Source: Chlorella sp. KRBP (Eukaryota; Chlorophyta; Trebouxiophyceae; Chlorellales; Chlorellaceae). From it: a stretch of DNA of 64,000 nucleotides. Below, piece by piece: positions 63,905 through 64,000 of the stretch. Below the pieces are notes generated by a model. That model searched no databases and was not told the origin of the DNA. It worked only from the letters and a program-made list of their open reading frames with translations. Position 1 is the stretch's first letter, and each line of letters opens with the position of its first letter. The DNA lies in NCBI GenBank assembly GCA_004335735.1, contig QAXK01001517.1, forward strand, positions 1-64,000, written 5' to 3'. The translations under genes and the position numbers were made by a program.

Positions 63905-64000
63905 CTCGGTCGAGGACACCATCGCCATCCTCCGCGGCCTCAAGGAGCGCTACGAGGCGCACCACAAGGTCGAGATCGAGGACTCCGCCCTCGTCGCCGC
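62895..64000 (+). CDS. clpB: ATP-dependent disaggregase ClpB (5' part, runs off the window)
   Basis: The first 368 codons are present. The N-terminal double-repeat domain (KPTTKVAEALALAQRAAQTDGHPEITPDHL) leads to AAA+ module 1 with Walker A LIGEPGVGKTAVVEGLAQR, pore loop AGAKYRGEFEERLK, Walker B VVTFIDELHTVVGAG and arginine finger region in LRLVGATTLDEYREHVEKDPALERRFQ. The middle domain and second AAA+ module lie beyond the edge. With DnaK-DnaJ-GrpE it pulls proteins out of aggregates. GGAG lies 10 bp before ATG 62895. The HAIR and SigH-like sites upstream put it in the same regulon as the dnaK operon. Confidence 0.96.

Noticed and set aside
60087..63965. Minus-strand frame of 1,292 codons crossing hspR, clpB and others
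   Set aside because: Antisense to clpB and hspR, and out of frame with the minus-strand genes it crosses; composition only.

Overview
The window is very GC-rich, with almost every codon ending in G or C. The cues point to an actinobacterium (Actinomycetota), probably Micrococcales; the family is a guess, Intrasporangiaceae-like. They are the gene order dnaK-grpE-dnaJ-hspR with HspR-type HAIR operators, SigH/SigR-like promoters, a LAQTG cell-wall signal of the type read by class E sortases, and many apparently leaderless genes. No rRNA, tRNA, CRISPR array, transposase or prophage was seen. No tract has base composition clearly unlike its neighbours.

Layout. 1-1174: end of a TctA-like permease gene, then uspA-like and rraA. 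1279-3692: marR diverging from an ABC exporter over a palindromic operator. 3777-13239: a dispersed histidine-utilisation region (hutH, hutU, then an M20 amidohydrolase-hutF-hutI operon), interleaved with an SRPBCC-arsR pair, a methyltransferase and a YbaK-type deacylase. 13603-16741: a TPP riboswitch controlling ykoE and a two-ATPase-plus-EcfT fusion, together a thiamine/HMP ECF importer. The fusion gene appears to start with CTG.

16996-35217 is the outstanding object: one 18.2-kb gene for a surface protein of about 6,070 residues. It has a signal peptide, an N-terminal beta-rich/propeller-like head, about 47 DUF11-like units and a C-terminal LAQTG-TM-Arg anchor. The unit types recur in a 4-3-3 rhythm, a ten-unit super-repeat of about 3.49 kb. 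Its 250-bp upstream region carries three direct repeats at exact 11-bp spacing and a 12-bp palindrome. A small lipoprotein gene follows.

35742-49319: two MFS transporters, a DUF5701 protein, a membrane protein, a CDF metal exporter, an M20 peptidase, a MetX-like hydrolase between two matching palindromes, two unusual secreted repeat proteins (43941-46100), a double-GNAT protein, a lipoprotein and a cytochrome P450. 49346-56165: divergent patatin genes, small conserved proteins, a CYTH protein, membrane proteins and a three-gene operon of secreted or membrane-anchored beta-rich proteins. 56208-64000: the heat-shock region, with the dnaK operon ending in its own repressor gene hspR, a secreted beta-propeller gene, a TspO-like gene, a small RraB-like gene, and the start of clpB under the same two types of control as dnaK.

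Two genome-scale habits show up. Long near-perfect palindromes of recurring sequence families sit behind genes, and a TAnnnT box lies 6-8 bp before many start codons, implying leaderless transcripts. The latter was used to choose several starts.
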